Below are positions 40,989 through 52,805 of a DNA stretch of 64,000 nucleotides, piece by piece (the first letter of the stretch is position 1; the number at the start of each line of letters is the position of its first letter). The stretch covers positions 42,678 to 106,677 of the forward strand of contig JAMXLO010000108.1 of assembly GCA_024280945.1 (NCBI GenBank), given 5' to 3'. The notes beneath the pieces were generated by a model. That model ran no database searches and was not told the DNA's origin. It saw only the letters and a program-made list of their open reading frames with translations. The position numbers and the translations under genes are program-made. This stretch comes from Acetobacteraceae bacterium. GTDB taxonomy: Bacteria > Pseudomonadota > Alphaproteobacteria > Acetobacterales > Acetobacteraceae.

Positions 40989-42544
40989 TCAGCGTGGCGC
41001 TGCTCACGGATTTCACCAGCTATGCCGATGCGCAGCGCGAGTTTGCGTCTGCGCGCTTGTGGGACTTGTTCGATGGCGATCGCGAGCAGCTGAACATCGC
41101 GCACGAATGCATCGACCGTCACGCCACCGATCCGCATCGCATCGCCATCCGCATCGCGCATGCGGATGGTCGCGACGAAGCCATCAGCTTCCGGACCATT
41201 GCCGAGCACTCGGCGCGTTACGCGCATTGGTTTGCGGAGCAGGGTATCGCATGCGGCGACCGCGTGGCGATCATGCTGGAGCCCTCACCGGCATTCTATG
41301 CCGCCCTGTTCGGCACGATGAAACTGGGCGCCATCGCGGTTCCGCTGTTCACGCTGTTCGGCCCCGACGGCGTTCGATCACGCGTCGAGGACTGCACCCC
41401 GCGCTTGCTGCTGACCAACCCGGACAGGGCGCAATCGCTCGGCGAAGTGGCGGTTCCGATTGTCTTGCAGGACGACGCCTTTGCCGCGCGTATCGCGCAC
41501 TATCCGGCCCGGTTCATGCCAGAGACGCGTGCTGATGACTTGGCGATCTTCCAGTACACCTCCGGCACAACGCGTGAGTTGCCGGAGGCCGTGCGTCATA
41601 CGCACCGTGCGATCGTGGTGGTGATGATCGCCGCATTGTACGGCACCGGCATTCGGCCGGGCGATCGTTTCTTCTGTCCCTCGTCGCCGGCGTGGGGGCA
41701 CGGACTGTGGCACGGCACGCTGGCGCCTTTGGCTCTTGGCGTCGAAACCGGCGTCTATGCCGGGCGGTTCGATCCGGAACGATTGTTGCGAGCCCTGCAG
41801 GACTTCGGCACCACCAGCCTCTCGGCTGCGGCGACGCACTACCGAATGATGCGCCAGTGCGGTGCCGCGCCGAAGTATCGCTATACGTTGCGCAAGCTCT
41901 CGTTCACCGGCGAGCCGATCGATAACGACAGCCAGATCTTTGCCGAACAGACCTTCGGCACACGCCTGTGCAGCATGTATGGCACGACTGAAGTGGGGGT
42001 GATCCTCGCCAACTATCCGGCCGCCGGTGACCTCGTCGGAAAGCCCGGCGCGCTCGGGAGGCCGGTGCCTGGTGTGAAGGCCGCGGTGCAGCGACCCGAC
42101 GGCACCGCCTGCGAACCGGGCGAAATCGGCGAGATCAAGGTTTGGCGGCATGACACGTGGTTTCCGACCAAAGACCGCGGCTGGATCGACGCCGACGGTT
42201 TCTATTTCCACGCCGGTCGCACCGACGACGCGATCATATCTGCCGGCTGGACAATGAGCGCGACGGAGATCGAGGACGTGCTCCTGCGTCACCATGCGGT
42301 GCGCGAGGCAGCGGCGATCGGTGTACCGGATGCGCAGCGTGGTCAGGTGGTGAAGGCATTCATCGTCACCGACCTTCCGCACAGCGACACGCTGGTCGCG
42401 GACATCCAGGACTTCGTGCGTGCGCGCCTCAGCCAGCACGAATACCCGCGCATCGTTGCATTCGTGGCCGAGCTGCCGAAAACACCGGCGGGCAAGGTGA
42501 ACCGCAAGGCACTGCGCGAACGCGAGCTGCAGGAGCAGGCATGA
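40952..42544 (+). CDS. AMP-dependent acyl-CoA synthetase, atypical P-loop
   Basis: A 530-residue ANL enzyme. The phosphate-binding motif reads FQYTSGTTRELPEAV instead of the usual SGTTGxPKG; SGTTRELPxAV is found in an acetyl-CoA-synthetase-like subgroup of acyl-CoA synthetases. Other motifs: YGTTEVGVIL, FHAGRTDDAIISAGWTMSAT and the terminal catalytic Lys in PKTPAGKVNRKAL. It would activate a small acid or aromatic acid. ATG 40952 overlaps the amidohydrolase by 37 bases; GTG 40994 is an alternative. The stop overlaps the dehydratase start as ATGA. Confidence 0.88.
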   Translation: MRLARLAAEADVVSVALLTDFTSYADAQREFASARLWDLFDGDREQLNIAHECIDRHATDPHRIAIRIAHADGRDEAISFRTIAEHSARYAHWFAEQGIACGDRVAIMLEPSPAFYAALFGTMKLGAIAVPLFTLFGPDGVRSRVEDCTPRLLLTNPDRAQSLGEVAVPIVLQDDAFAARIAHYPARFMPETRADDLAIFQYTSGTTRELPEAVRHTHRAIVVVMIAALYGTGIRPGDRFFCPSSPAWGHGLWHGTLAPLALGVETGVYAGRFDPERLLRALQDFGTTSLSAAATHYRMMRQCGAAPKYRYTLRKLSFTGEPIDNDSQIFAEQTFGTRLCSMYGTTEVGVILANYPAAGDLVGKPGALGRPVPGVKAAVQRPDGTACEPGEIGEIKVWRHDTWFPTKDRGWIDADGFYFHAGRTDDAIISAGWTMSATEIEDVLLRHHAVREAAAIGVPDAQRGQVVKAFIVTDLPHSDTLVADIQDFVRARLSQHEYPRIVAFVAELPKTPAGKVNRKALRERELQEQA

Positions 42545-43679
42545 CTGATCTGTTTCCGAAAATCACCGACGAAGCGCTGGATGCGCTGCGCCGCCGACTG
42601 GAGATGCGGATCGAGAACACCCTGGAGCCATGGTGCCATGAAGCGACACGTGATTCGATCCGCCATTATGCGCACGGCATCGGCGACGATAATCCCCTGT
42701 GGTGCGATCCGGACTACGCTGTTGGTACGCGATGGGGCGGGATCATCGCGTTGCCGAGTTTCCTGTTCGCGACCAGCCGCATCGTCTCTGGCTATGTCGG
42801 CGGGCTGCCTGGCGTGCACGCGATGTGGGCGGGCGCCGATTGGACCTGGCACGCGCCGGTGCGCCGCAATGACACGATCACCACCGTGGCCTGGCTGAAG
42901 GACCTGATCGAGCATCAGACGCGGTTTGCCGGGCGCTCGATCCAACAAGTCTATCATGTCGACTTCTTCAACCAGCATGGCGATATGGTCGCCTCGGCCG
43001 ACAGCTGGTGTTTCCGCACTGATCGCGACCAGGCGCGCGAGCAGGGTCAAAAATACGACGCGGTGAAGACACGCCCGCCGCCGCATTATTACGACGACGA
43101 TCTCGCCGCATCGGGCGCCTCTACGCGGAAGAAGAGGTTCGCGGCGCAACACCACGCTATTGGGATGATGTCACCGAGGGCGATGCGTTGCCGGTCATGG
43201 TGAAGGGGCCGATGACGGTCACCGGCTTCATCGCCTACGCGCAAGGCTGGGGCGGCTTATACATCCGCGCGAACAAGTTGGCATGGAAGCAGGTGCAGGC
43301 GCATCGCGGTCTCGGCATCGCCAACCGATTTGGCATTCCCGATTGTCCCGAACGCGTGCACTGGGAACCGGAGTTTGCTCGCATGGTCGGCGTACCCGGC
43401 GCCTATGACTACGGACCCGAGCGCTGCTCATGGCTGACCCACCACCTGACGAACTGGATGGGCGATGACGGCATGCTCCGCCGTGCAAGCTGCAAGATTC
43501 GCCGGCACAATCCGGAAGGGGATACGCTCTTCATCAGCGGCAATGTCACACGCCGCTTTGTCGAAGATGGCCGGTATCTGGTCGAGATTGCACAGGAAGC
43601 ACGCAACCAGAATAACGAACTGTCCGTCATCGGTTCAGGGACCGTGGAGCTACCGCCGCGCACCCAATTACAGACTTAG
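42541..43679 (+). pseudogene. FAS1-like/MaoC double-hotdog dehydratase split by a frameshift
   Basis: ATG 42541 starts MTDLFPKITDEALDALRRRL and runs through DDNPLWCDPDYAVGTRWGGI and VHAMWAGADWTWHAPVRRND, the N-terminal hotdog half of a MaoC-like dehydratase. After HYYDDDLA (about 43105) this frame becomes nonsense and stops at 43203. The neighbouring frame continues perfectly with RIGRLYAEEEVRGATPRYWD and the second half (WGGLYIRANKLAWKQVQAHR), stopping at 43679. A single missing base near 43106 explains it. An intact protein would have about 380 residues and hydrate or dehydrate an enoyl-CoA. An ATG at 43188 could still express the second half. A real mutation or a sequence error are both possible. 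Confidence 0.85.
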
Positions 43680-44632
43680 CGGCTGCCTGCATTCTTCTCT
43701 ATCTGCACGGTGGCCGTCTGGCCCGCGACAAGGCGCAGATCATTTGAGACGTGGTCAATCTCGATTCGTACCGGCATGCGCTGCGCGAGCCGCACCCAGG
43801 TGAAAATCGGATTGACTTCGGCCAATCCCGACTGGCCTCGGGTCGCATTGGCAACGGTGATTCCGCGGGCAATGCTGCTGACATGCCCCCTCAGCAAATC
43901 GGCATGTCCCATCAGCTTGACGGTTGCCTGATCTCCGGGACGGATCTCATCGAGAGCGGTTTCCAGAAAGTAGCCGTCCACCCAATACGAATCAGCATCG
44001 ACAAGCGAAATGATACCATCCTTGGCGGTAGCATAGTCGCCTACCTGTACCCATAGGTTCGTGACGTAGCCGTTGACCGGAGACCGGATCGTCGCTCTTT
44101 GCAGGTTCACGCGCGCCTGCGCCAGATTGGCGACGGCTTGGCGCGACGCCGCCGCTGCCGCGATCGCCGCAGTTTGATAAGTCTGCTTTTCCTCCTCCGA
44201 CGTCTCCAACAAACTCAGGTTCGCCCGACGCTGCGCTTCGCGCTGCGCATTCTCGGCATTGGCGCTCGCCTGGTCGGCAGCCGCCTGCGCAAGGTCGACG
44301 GCAATCGCGTAATCGGTCGGATCGATGGCGATCAGCAGGTCGCCCTTATGGACAAACTGATTGTCGGCGACAGGCAGTTGTACGATCCGTCCCGAGACTT
44401 CTGGCGCAATGGTGACAACGTAGGCTCGGACCGTGCCGTCGCGGGTCCACGGCGCGGCCATGTAGGCCTGCCACACGGCCCACGTGGCTAATCCTGCCAG
44501 GCACAGCGCTATCAGCGTGATCAGAACCGGTACAGCGTGGAGGCGTCTCAGCGGAGCGAGATCCGCGCTGGGTGGCGGAGCCGGTGGAGGGACGCTCGCT
44601 TGTGCCGCTGCGCGCGCGTCCGCGTCCGGCAT
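43676..44632 (-). CDS. HlyD-family membrane fusion protein (AaeA-like)
   Basis: A 318-residue periplasmic adaptor with a Pro-rich N-terminus, one membrane helix (VPVLITLIALCLAGLATWAV), and a lipoyl/barrel-sandwich domain (APEVSGRIVQLPVADNQFVH, GDLLIAIDPTDY). A short coiled-coil hairpin follows (AQREAQRRANLSLL, AQARVNLQRATIRSPVNGYV) and a beta-barrel. It links the FUSC inner-membrane protein to the outer membrane in aromatic-acid-type efflux pumps. It is the third gene of the operon, starting where the DUF1656 gene stops (TGATG). Its stop codon overlaps the dehydratase stop on the other strand. Confidence 0.9.
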   Translation of the reverse strand: MPDADARAAAQASVPPPAPPPSADLAPLRRLHAVPVLITLIALCLAGLATWAVWQAYMAAPWTRDGTVRAYVVTIAPEVSGRIVQLPVADNQFVHKGDLLIAIDPTDYAIAVDLAQAAADQASANAENAQREAQRRANLSLLETSEEEKQTYQTAAIAAAAASRQAVANLAQARVNLQRATIRSPVNGYVTNLWVQVGDYATAKDGIISLVDADSYWVDGYFLETALDEIRPGDQATVKLMGHADLLRGHVSSIARGITVANATRGQSGLAEVNPIFTWVRLAQRMPVRIEIDHVSNDLRLVAGQTATVQIEKNAGSR

Positions 44633-44844
44633 CAGCCGGCCATCCTACCGGCCAAGAGCACAATCCCCGACAGCATGATCGTGTAGACGGCGAACATGAA
44701 CAGCGCAGGATGCCAAACGAAACGCAGCAACCCGAAATGCTCGGCAAGGCGACGAACCGGCAACATCAGTAGCCAGGCGATCACGATCATCGGCGCAATA
44801 GGGGCGACATAGACGCCCAACAGGTCAATCTCCGTAAATCTCAT
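44632..44844 (-). CDS. DUF1656 small membrane protein (AaeX-like)
   Basis: A 70-residue protein starting MRFTEIDLLGVYVAPI with two hydrophobic helices (MIVIAWLLMLPV and LFMFAVYTIMLSGIVLLAG). DUF1656 proteins of this size are constant partners of AaeA/AaeB-type pumps, their role unclear. Its start overlaps the FUSC stop by four bases. A complete and typical family member. Confidence 0.9.
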   Translation of the reverse strand: MRFTEIDLLGVYVAPIAPMIVIAWLLMLPVRRLAEHFGLLRFVWHPALFMFAVYTIMLSGIVLLAGRMAG

Positions 44845-46868
44845 GCTGGCACTTTAGCATCGAAATAGCTGGCATGCTGGGTCAGTGCGTCAGAAACGGA
44901 TAGGGTTGTGGCGCGGGCGCGCAGCCGCGGTCCGGCGCCCGGCAGCTTTGCGGGCAGAGCGGCCAACGCGCGGTCGAAATGGCCGAGTGCCCGGATGGCT
45001 TCGGCGCTGTTGCCCGCGGCGATTGCATCCATGGCTCCCCTCACCTCCGCGTCGAGCCCGAACCGCCGCGCGATGCGGCGCAACCGAATGATCCCCTTGC
45101 CGACCGAGAGTGCCGCGCCCAGCCGGCCAGCCTGGAGCAGATCAACCGATTCCGGGAGCGCAGAAAGCCGGGAGTACGCCTTGTTCTCCCAACCCCTGGA
45201 CGACGATGGCACCTTGCCATGCGTGAGACGCCGGAGGTCACGCAGGGTCAGCGCCAACAGCCTGCGTGCGCGCCAAGCCGGGGCCATCGGCGGCAGCAGC
45301 CGCATGGCCAGCATGGCGAAGACAATTCCGCCGAGGATCGCCATCGCGGAATTGTAGTAACGCGGCGGATCATAGACGTTTGGGTTCGACGGGCTGAGCA
45401 GCGGGATAAAGTTTGCCTGCATCGCAAAAAATACGCCTTGCTGCCAAGGCTGGGCCGCCAGTGCCCCGGCTGGCACCAGCACCAGACCCAGAGCAATGCA
45501 GAAGCCTCCAAAGCTTGTCACTTGCGGCAGCAGCGCGAATTCGATGACCGCGGCCAGAATGACCGTCAACACCGACCCTGCGGTGAAGGTCCTCGCCATC
45601 GCGTATGCAGCATCCTCCTGGGGCGTGAAGAGCGTGATCCCGATCGTTGCGAAAGTGATGAACGTCGTGCCACTCGGCCACGCGGTCCAGATCCATATCA
45701 GTGAGGCTGCGCCAATCGTTAGAAACGCGCGCGTCGCGTTGATCAACAGGGGTAAGTAGTCGGGCACCCGCAGACGTGCGTGTCGTGGCATGCCCACCAG
45801 TCCAGGCTGATCGATCAGCAACACACCGGTCGCGGCGCGACGAAGCGCAAGCAGACCCTCAGCCATGCTGTCGTAGACGAGCCGCACTGACGGCGACTCT
45901 GTCGGCCATACTATCAGTCGGCGTAGCGCTGTGTGCAGCGCCGCGCGCAGCGCAAAGGCGTTGTTTTGCCAGAGGGCCGGATCTCGGATCACGCCGGGAG
46001 CGACCAGATCGATCGACAAGGAGTCCCAGATCCGAGACACCCCAGCGGTTGCGACGGGCGAATATTCGAGATGCGTCGCAACCAGGCGCCAGGCGACGAT
46101 CGCGTCAAAAAGACTGTCTGCGGCGGCCTGTATTGCGCGGGATCGAAACGGCAGGTTCGAGATTTCACCAGCCGCCTGATCGATCACCGTACCAAGGCCC
46201 GCAAGGCGAAGTGCGAGGCGCCTGCGTTGCGTGCGTGCCTCCTCCTGCAACGATGCTGGCAGCTGCTGCACCGCGCGGCCAAGACCACTCGCGATTTCAG
46301 CCGATAATCCAGCGAACAACGTCGCGAGCCGCCGCCGCGTGCTGCCGAGGTCGGTCGTGGCCAACACCCCGCCGGCGCACACAATCCCGATGCAGATTTC
46401 GCTGGTGCGGGCGACGGCAAGCTGGAAGGCATCGCCGTTGGGGCCACCAACCGCACCGAGTTCATCGCCAACGATGATCGCTGCGGTAAACCCGGCCAGC
46501 GCGGCGGCGTAGGCAGCGAAGTTGCGCAACAACGTCGAGGTCAAAGCGCAGGCCGCGCCCCAGAGCGCGAGACCGAGCAGGAATCCAGACCGGCTCTGCG
46601 GGAAACAAGCACTCAGCACAACCGCCGCAATGGCGCCGACGAGGGTACCAATCAGGCGAAACCAGCCTTTGCGCAGCGATGCACCGAGCACTGGTTGGCA
46701 CACGATAGCGGCCGATGTTCCGGCCCAAGACGGGTTCTCGAGCTCCAGCCAGAACGCCAGGAACAGCGCCAGACACACCGCAGCCCAGAGGCGAACCCCA
46801 TAGAGCAGCGGAGGGGTGGCCGCGCGAAGCCAGGTCAGTGTCGGCGCCGCGACCGTCACCCCCATCAC
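44841..46868 (-). CDS. FUSC-family inner-membrane transporter (AaeB-like)
   Basis: A 675-residue inner-membrane protein with two blocks of about five helices, each followed by a cytoplasmic helical region, the layout of AaeB/YccS/FUSC proteins. Characteristic are VCLALFLAFWLELENPSWAG near the N-terminus and FITFATIGITLFTPQEDAA in the second block. With the adaptor and DUF1656 protein it forms an aromatic carboxylate-type efflux system by family. It is the first gene of the operon; two adjacent ATGs (46868, 46865) are possible starts. No regulator gene is adjacent. Confidence 0.9.
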   Translation of the reverse strand: MMGVTVAAPTLTWLRAATPPLLYGVRLWAAVCLALFLAFWLELENPSWAGTSAAIVCQPVLGASLRKGWFRLIGTLVGAIAAVVLSACFPQSRSGFLLGLALWGAACALTSTLLRNFAAYAAALAGFTAAIIVGDELGAVGGPNGDAFQLAVARTSEICIGIVCAGGVLATTDLGSTRRRLATLFAGLSAEIASGLGRAVQQLPASLQEEARTQRRRLALRLAGLGTVIDQAAGEISNLPFRSRAIQAAADSLFDAIVAWRLVATHLEYSPVATAGVSRIWDSLSIDLVAPGVIRDPALWQNNAFALRAALHTALRRLIVWPTESPSVRLVYDSMAEGLLALRRAATGVLLIDQPGLVGMPRHARLRVPDYLPLLINATRAFLTIGAASLIWIWTAWPSGTTFITFATIGITLFTPQEDAAYAMARTFTAGSVLTVILAAVIEFALLPQVTSFGGFCIALGLVLVPAGALAAQPWQQGVFFAMQANFIPLLSPSNPNVYDPPRYYNSAMAILGGIVFAMLAMRLLPPMAPAWRARRLLALTLRDLRRLTHGKVPSSSRGWENKAYSRLSALPESVDLLQAGRLGAALSVGKGIIRLRRIARRFGLDAEVRGAMDAIAAGNSAEAIRALGHFDRALAALPAKLPGAGPRLRARATTLSVSDALTQHASYFDAKVPA

Positions 46869-46935
46869 ACGACGATACGCTTGCGCGCACCCATTGCTCG
46901 CTCCCCCTTCGGCGAGGTTCCGTGGACGCTGTCCC

Positions 46936-47015
46936 GGCTGCTCGGCTATCGAAACCCGACGGCTGCCAAAAGCCTCACACCCTACGAGGTCATCTGCAAG
47001 CTTTGGACAGAGCGC
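46936..47015 (+). pseudogene. IS481-type transposase C-terminal fossil
   Basis: In the gap between the FUSC gene and rbfA, the plus strand encodes AAKSLTPYEVICKLWTER. This resembles the conserved C-terminal LKxLTPYExICKxWT motif of IS481-like transposases. Only about 25 residues survive and no terminal repeats are visible. It looks like an old insertion scar at the edge of the translation operon. The match relies on one motif. Confidence 0.5.
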
Positions 47016-47405
47016 CTACCCGTCCTGCTCCAAATCCCGCGCAACCTCCGGAGTGTGCAGCAGCCGGTCGATATTCGCGGCGTAATCCAGGGCGTGGTCT
47101 GGTTGGAATGTCAGCTCCGGCGCGAATTTCAGCCGGAGCGCATGCGCAACCTGTCCGCGCAGGAACGGCGTCGCGCGCCGCAGCGCCGGCAGCAAAGCAT
47201 CCACATCCGAGCGCCCGAGACGCGACACGTAAGCGATCGCGTGCTTGAGGTCGGGCCCGACCCGCACCTCGGTTACCGTGATCTCAGCGTCGGCCAACTC
47301 CGGATCGCGAAAATCGCGCCGTTCGAACAGCCCGGCAAGCACATGGCGGACTTCCTCCGCCACGCGCAATTGCCGTTGTGACGGTCCGGTCGCGGGCTTT
47401 CTCAA
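47016..47405 (-). CDS. rbfA: Ribosome-binding factor A
   Basis: A 129-residue RbfA beginning after TTG 47405, whose TTGA overlaps the infB stop; GGAG lies 11 bases upstream. Sequence marks are [40 protein letters not shown] and [14 protein letters not shown], the KH-like fold contacting the 16S rRNA 5' helix during 30S maturation. Length is as expected. It is the last gene of the rimP-nusA-ylxR-infB-rbfA operon. Confidence 0.92.
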   Translation of the reverse strand: MRKPATGPSQRQLRVAEEVRHVLAGLFERRDFRDPELADAEITVTEVRVGPDLKHAIAYVSRLGRSDVDALLPALRRATPFLRGQVAHALRLKFAPELTFQPDHALDYAANIDRLLHTPEVARDLEQDG

Positions 47406-50068
47406 GCCGGTACCATCTCCGTCTCGAAGCACTCGACCACGTCGCCTTCTTGCAGGTCGTGGAAGTTGGCGAACGACAGGCCACACTCATAGCCGCGCGC
47501 CACCTCGCGCACATCGTCCTTGAAGCGCTTCAACTGCGACAGCTCGCCGTTATGGATCACCACGTTGTCGCGCAACACGCGCACGCCAGCACCGCGCTTC
47601 ACCAGTCCATCGGTCACCATGCAGCCCGCAACCCTGCCGATACGCGTGATGTTGAACACCTTTCGCACCTCGGCGTAGCCAAGGAACCGCTCGCGCTCCT
47701 TCGGCGCGACCTTGCCCTGCACCAGTTTCTCGATGTCGTCCGCCACCTCGTAAATGATCGAGTAGTAGCGGATATCGACCCCTTCGCGCTGCGCCAGGTC
47801 ACGCGCCTGCGACGTGGCGCGGACGTTGAACGCCAGCACATATGCATCGGACGCCTTGGCCAGCTGGATATCGCTCTCGGTAATCTGGCCGACCGCGGCG
47901 TGCAGCACGCGGACTTTCACCTCCTCATGCGCCAGCTTCAGCACGGTAGCCTGGATCGCCTCCGCGCTGCCCTGCACGTCGGCCTTGATCAGCACGGCGA
48001 CTTCCTTCTGCTCGCCAGCCTGGATGCGGGCAAGCATCTGGTCGAGCGTCCCGCGAGCACCACCACTCGCCGCGGCCGCCTTCTCCCGTGCCCGTCGGGT
48101 GCGGAACTCCGTGATCTCACGCGCCCGGCCTTCGTTCTCGACCACCACGAACGGTTCACCAGCAGATGGCACACCCGCCAGGCCAAGAATTTCGACCGGC
48201 ATCGACGGTCCCGCCGCCGACAAAGCACGGCCCTTGTCGTCGAGCATCGCGCGTACGCGTCCCCATTCGGCACCGGCCACGACGATGTCGCCTTGCTTCA
48301 GCGTGCCCTTCTGCACCAGCACAGTCGCCACTGGACCACGACCGCGGTCCAATCGGCTTTCGATCACCGTCCCTTCTGCAGTGCGATCGGGATTCGCCTT
48401 CAGATCGAGGATTTCCGCTTGCAGCGAGATCGCCTCGGTGAGCCGGTCCAAACCCATCTTCTGAGTGGCGGACACTTCAACGTCTTGCGTCTCGCCGCCC
48501 ATTTCCTCGACCACGATCTCGTGGCTGAGCAACTCCTGCCGCACGCGGTCCGGGTTTGCGTCCGGACGATCCATCTTGTTGATCGCAACGATCAACGGCG
48601 CCCCGGCAGCCTTGGCGTGCCGGATCGCCTCGATGGTCTGCGGCATCACGCCATCATCTGCGGCGACCACAAGCACAACGATGTCGGTCACCGATGCGCC
48701 TCGTGCCCGCATCGCAGTGAACGCCTCGTGACCGGGCGTATCGATGAACGTGATCTTCTCGCCCGTCGGCATTTCGACCTGATAGGCGCCGATATGCTGC
48801 GTGATGCCACCTGCCTCGCCGGCCGCGACATCGGTCGAGCGCAACGCGTCCAACAGCGACGTCTTGCCGTGGTCCACATGTCCCATCACCGTCACAACCG
48901 GCGGCCGTGACTTCAGCTCTGCCTCGGTGTCGGCTCCGCCCTCGAGACCGATCTCAACGTCAGACTCCGAAACACGCCGCGCCCGGTGGCCGAATTCCTG
49001 AACCACCAGTTCCGCGGTATCGGCGTCGAGCGTTTGGGTGATCGTCGCCATGACGCCGAGTTTCATCAGCGTTTTGATCACTTCACCCGCGCGCGCCGCC
49101 ATGCGGTTGGCGAGCTCCTGCACGGTGATGCTGTCCGGCAGCACGACATCGCGCACCACCTTGACTTGGTCGGAGCGCAGCCGCTCCAGTTCGGCCTGCC
49201 GCCGTTCGCGTTCCCGCTGGCGCCGCACGGAGGCGAGGGAGCGGACCCGCTCGTCCTCGCCCTCGATGGCCGCCTGCACGTCGATACGGCCGGCGCGGCG
49301 ACCCGCATCGGGGCCCTTCTTGGCCACCACCGGCTGCGGCTTGCGAGGTGCGACGATCCCTGGACGACGAACCGGCCGAGCCTCTTCCTCCTCGTCCGCA
49401 GTCCGCGCGCCTGGTCGAAGGCGCAAGGTTTCCGTCGGGCTCGCCGGGGTTGCCGGCGCCGGCGTTGGAGCCGGAGCCTGGCGCCGCCGCTCCTCGTCGG
49501 CCCCTTTCGCCACGGTTGCGGCCTGAGCCGCCATGGCCGCTTCCGCCGCGCTTCGCGCCGCATCCTCGGCTTGCTGGCGCGCGGCCTCCTCGGCCGCAAG
49601 GCGGGCTTCTTCTTCCGCGGCCTTGCGTGCCTCTTCCTCCCGGCGGCGCGCCTCTTCCGCCGCCGATAGGATCGATATCTTTTCCTGCTCCCGTCGCTCG
49701 GCCTCGCGCCTGGCGTCCTCGCGCTTCTGCTCAACCAGAGCACGCTGCCGCGCTGCTTGTTCCGTGGCTGTCAGCGACCGTGGAGCACCCCCGGTCTGCG
49801 CTTGGCGGTCTGCCGGTGCCGGAGTGCCGCCCCGGGCGGTGGTTGGCGTAGCGGTGGCCGGAGTGCCTCCACTACCACCCGCGGCTCCAGGGGTGCCGAC
49901 GGGGGCGCGCTTCTTGCGCACCTCGACCTGTACCACCTTGGAGCGGCCGTGGCTGAAGCTCTGCCGCACAGAACCGGCGTCGACGGTGCGGCCTAGCTCC
50001 AGCCGACCCGCCGGCCGTAACGAAAGCCGGCCCTTGCTGGTTTCCTGATCGTTGTTCGTTTCGCTCAT
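47402..50068 (-). CDS. infB: Translation initiation factor IF-2
   Basis: An 888-residue IF-2. The N-terminal 300 residues include low-complexity Pro/Ala/Thr and a long Arg/Glu/Ala coiled region ([20 protein letters not shown]), usual for alphaproteobacteria. The IF2_N domain ([20 protein letters not shown]) precedes the GTPase: [16 protein letters not shown] (G1, about 396-403), DTPGHEAF (G3) and [10 protein letters not shown] (G4). The C-terminal domains end with CFETEMVPA. It delivers initiator tRNA to the 30S subunit. It starts four bases after the ylxR stop. Confidence 0.97.
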   Translation of the reverse strand: MSETNNDQETSKGRLSLRPAGRLELGRTVDAGSVRQSFSHGRSKVVQVEVRKKRAPVGTPGAAGGSGGTPATATPTTARGGTPAPADRQAQTGGAPRSLTATEQAARQRALVEQKREDARREAERREQEKISILSAAEEARRREEEARKAAEEEARLAAEEAARQQAEDAARSAAEAAMAAQAATVAKGADEERRRQAPAPTPAPATPASPTETLRLRPGARTADEEEEARPVRRPGIVAPRKPQPVVAKKGPDAGRRAGRIDVQAAIEGEDERVRSLASVRRQRERERRQAELERLRSDQVKVVRDVVLPDSITVQELANRMAARAGEVIKTLMKLGVMATITQTLDADTAELVVQEFGHRARRVSESDVEIGLEGGADTEAELKSRPPVVTVMGHVDHGKTSLLDALRSTDVAAGEAGGITQHIGAYQVEMPTGEKITFIDTPGHEAFTAMRARGASVTDIVVLVVAADDGVMPQTIEAIRHAKAAGAPLIVAINKMDRPDANPDRVRQELLSHEIVVEEMGGETQDVEVSATQKMGLDRLTEAISLQAEILDLKANPDRTAEGTVIESRLDRGRGPVATVLVQKGTLKQGDIVVAGAEWGRVRAMLDDKGRALSAAGPSMPVEILGLAGVPSAGEPFVVVENEGRAREITEFRTRRAREKAAAASGGARGTLDQMLARIQAGEQKEVAVLIKADVQGSAEAIQATVLKLAHEEVKVRVLHAAVGQITESDIQLAKASDAYVLAFNVRATSQARDLAQREGVDIRYYSIIYEVADDIEKLVQGKVAPKERERFLGYAEVRKVFNITRIGRVAGCMVTDGLVKRGAGVRVLRDNVVIHNGELSQLKRFKDDVREVARGYECGLSFANFHDLQEGDVVECFETEMVPA

Positions 50069-50071
50069 TAC

Positions 50072-50738
50072 CTATCCGTTGGCCCCGTCCGCATCTGTTC
50101 GCAAGTATCCGGTCTTGCCGCCGGCGGCGTTCCGCCGCAACCCCTCGAGCCGCCAAGCCTCCGTGCCGAGCCGCTCGCTTAGCCGCCCCGGCGCGATCGC
50201 GACGTGCACCACATGGTCACGACCGAACACCTGGCCAAGCGTCGCTGCTGGCAACGGAGCAAAAACGCTGATTCCCTCACTGGCACCGGACAGAAATCGC
50301 GCGCGTTCGTCCGCGCTCCCATCCGAGGCCTGCAGGATCAGTTTGCCCCGACCCGTCCGCAGCCACTCGCGCGCCTTGTCGAACCCTGCGACCGCCTGGC
50401 CGGCACGCCGCGCAAGCCCCAGCAACTCGCTGATCCGCCGTACCAATGCCGCCTCAAGCACGGCAGGAAGGTCGGAGGGTACATGGACAGGACCGCGTGC
50501 GGCCCTGGCGAATGCTCGCCCCAGTCCTCCCTGGGCGCGCGCGCGTTCTATCACATCCCCACTCGCGCTCAACCAAATTCCCCGGCCGGGGAGCGTTGCC
50601 GTGAGATCTGGCACCACCGCCCCGTCGGGCCCCACGACGAAACGGATCATTCGTTCCTTCGGCATCCGTTCACGCGTGACGATGCACCGGCGAAGGGGGC
50701 CGGTCTCTGCGGCATCGTCAGCGGTGTCGGCGATTGCC

Positions 50739-50746
<8 letters not shown>
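50072..50746 (-). CDS. ylxR: YlxR-family RNA-binding protein with C-terminal L7Ae-like domain
   Basis: From ACG 50746 the protein has 224 residues. The YlxR (DUF448) motif LRRCIVTRERMPKERMIRFV lies at about residues 18-37, followed by GRGIWL; an L7Ae-like half follows (LLGLARRAGQAVAGFDKARE). The first ordinary start (ATG 50665) falls inside the YlxR motif and would delete RRCIVT, so translation must begin upstream, where no ATG, GTG or TTG exists in frame. ACG 50746 sits six bases after AGGAGG and overlaps the nusA stop as ACGGCTGA, the same 8-base overlap geometry used at three other junctions here with ATG or GTG. YlxR proteins bind RNA and modulate RNase P in some bacteria. Confidence 0.85.
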
Positions 50747-52286
<1,540 letters not shown>

Positions 52287-52301
52287 TCTTGCCTCTTGCT
52301 T

Positions 52302-52802
52302 CTAGTTGGTTCGGGTTGGGGTTGTGGTAGCTTCAATCAACGCGTCGGTCAGTACCAGTTTGGCACGTCGAAGCCCAGTGAGCGGCAGCACGATTTCCCT
52401 GCCGTCGTCGAGCCGCATTCGCGCCGCGGTATCGTCGGCGCCCAGCACGACGCCGGAGAACCGCTTGCGGCCGTCGATCGGCGCCAGTGTTTCCGCGCGC
52501 GCAAGGTGACCAGCAAAGCGGTTCCAGTCTTTCGGCCGGGTGAGCGGCCGATCGATGCCCGCCGAACTGACCTCGAGCGACCACGCGCCGGGGATCGGAT
52601 CCTCCACATCGAGCACGGCGCCGAGGGCGTGGCTGATGGTCTCACAGTCCGCGACGGTGATTTGGCCCCCATCGGCTCTGTCAGCCATGACCTGCACAGT
52701 CGGCCGGTCGCGTCCCAGCACAGCGACGCGGACCAGCTCATAGCCCATGGCTTCAAGCGTGGGGGTGACGATCGCGGCCAGACGCGACTCCAGTGGATCC
52801 AA
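52302..52802 (-). CDS. rimP: Ribosome maturation factor RimP
   Basis: A 166-residue RimP with [40 protein letters not shown] and [20 protein letters not shown], the conserved core. It acts in 30S assembly. TTG 52802 is the only usual start between the in-frame stop at 52823-52821 and the conserved region, but it lacks a Shine-Dalgarno and lies only three bases after the T-run of an intrinsic terminator. It is the first gene of the operon, so read-through of that terminator would control all five genes. Confidence 0.94.
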   Translation of the reverse strand: MDPLESRLAAIVTPTLEAMGYELVRVAVLGRDRPTVQVMADRADGGQITVADCETISHALGAVLDVEDPIPGAWSLEVSSAGIDRPLTRPKDWNRFAGHLARAETLAPIDGRKRFSGVVLGADDTAARMRLDDGREIVLPLTGLRRAKLVLTDALIEATTTPTRTN

Positions 52803-52805
52803 AAC

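Noticed and set aside
47378..48910. Plus-strand open frame of 510 codons opposite infB
   Set aside because: Antisense shadow of a conserved gene; no family signal and no ribosome-binding site.
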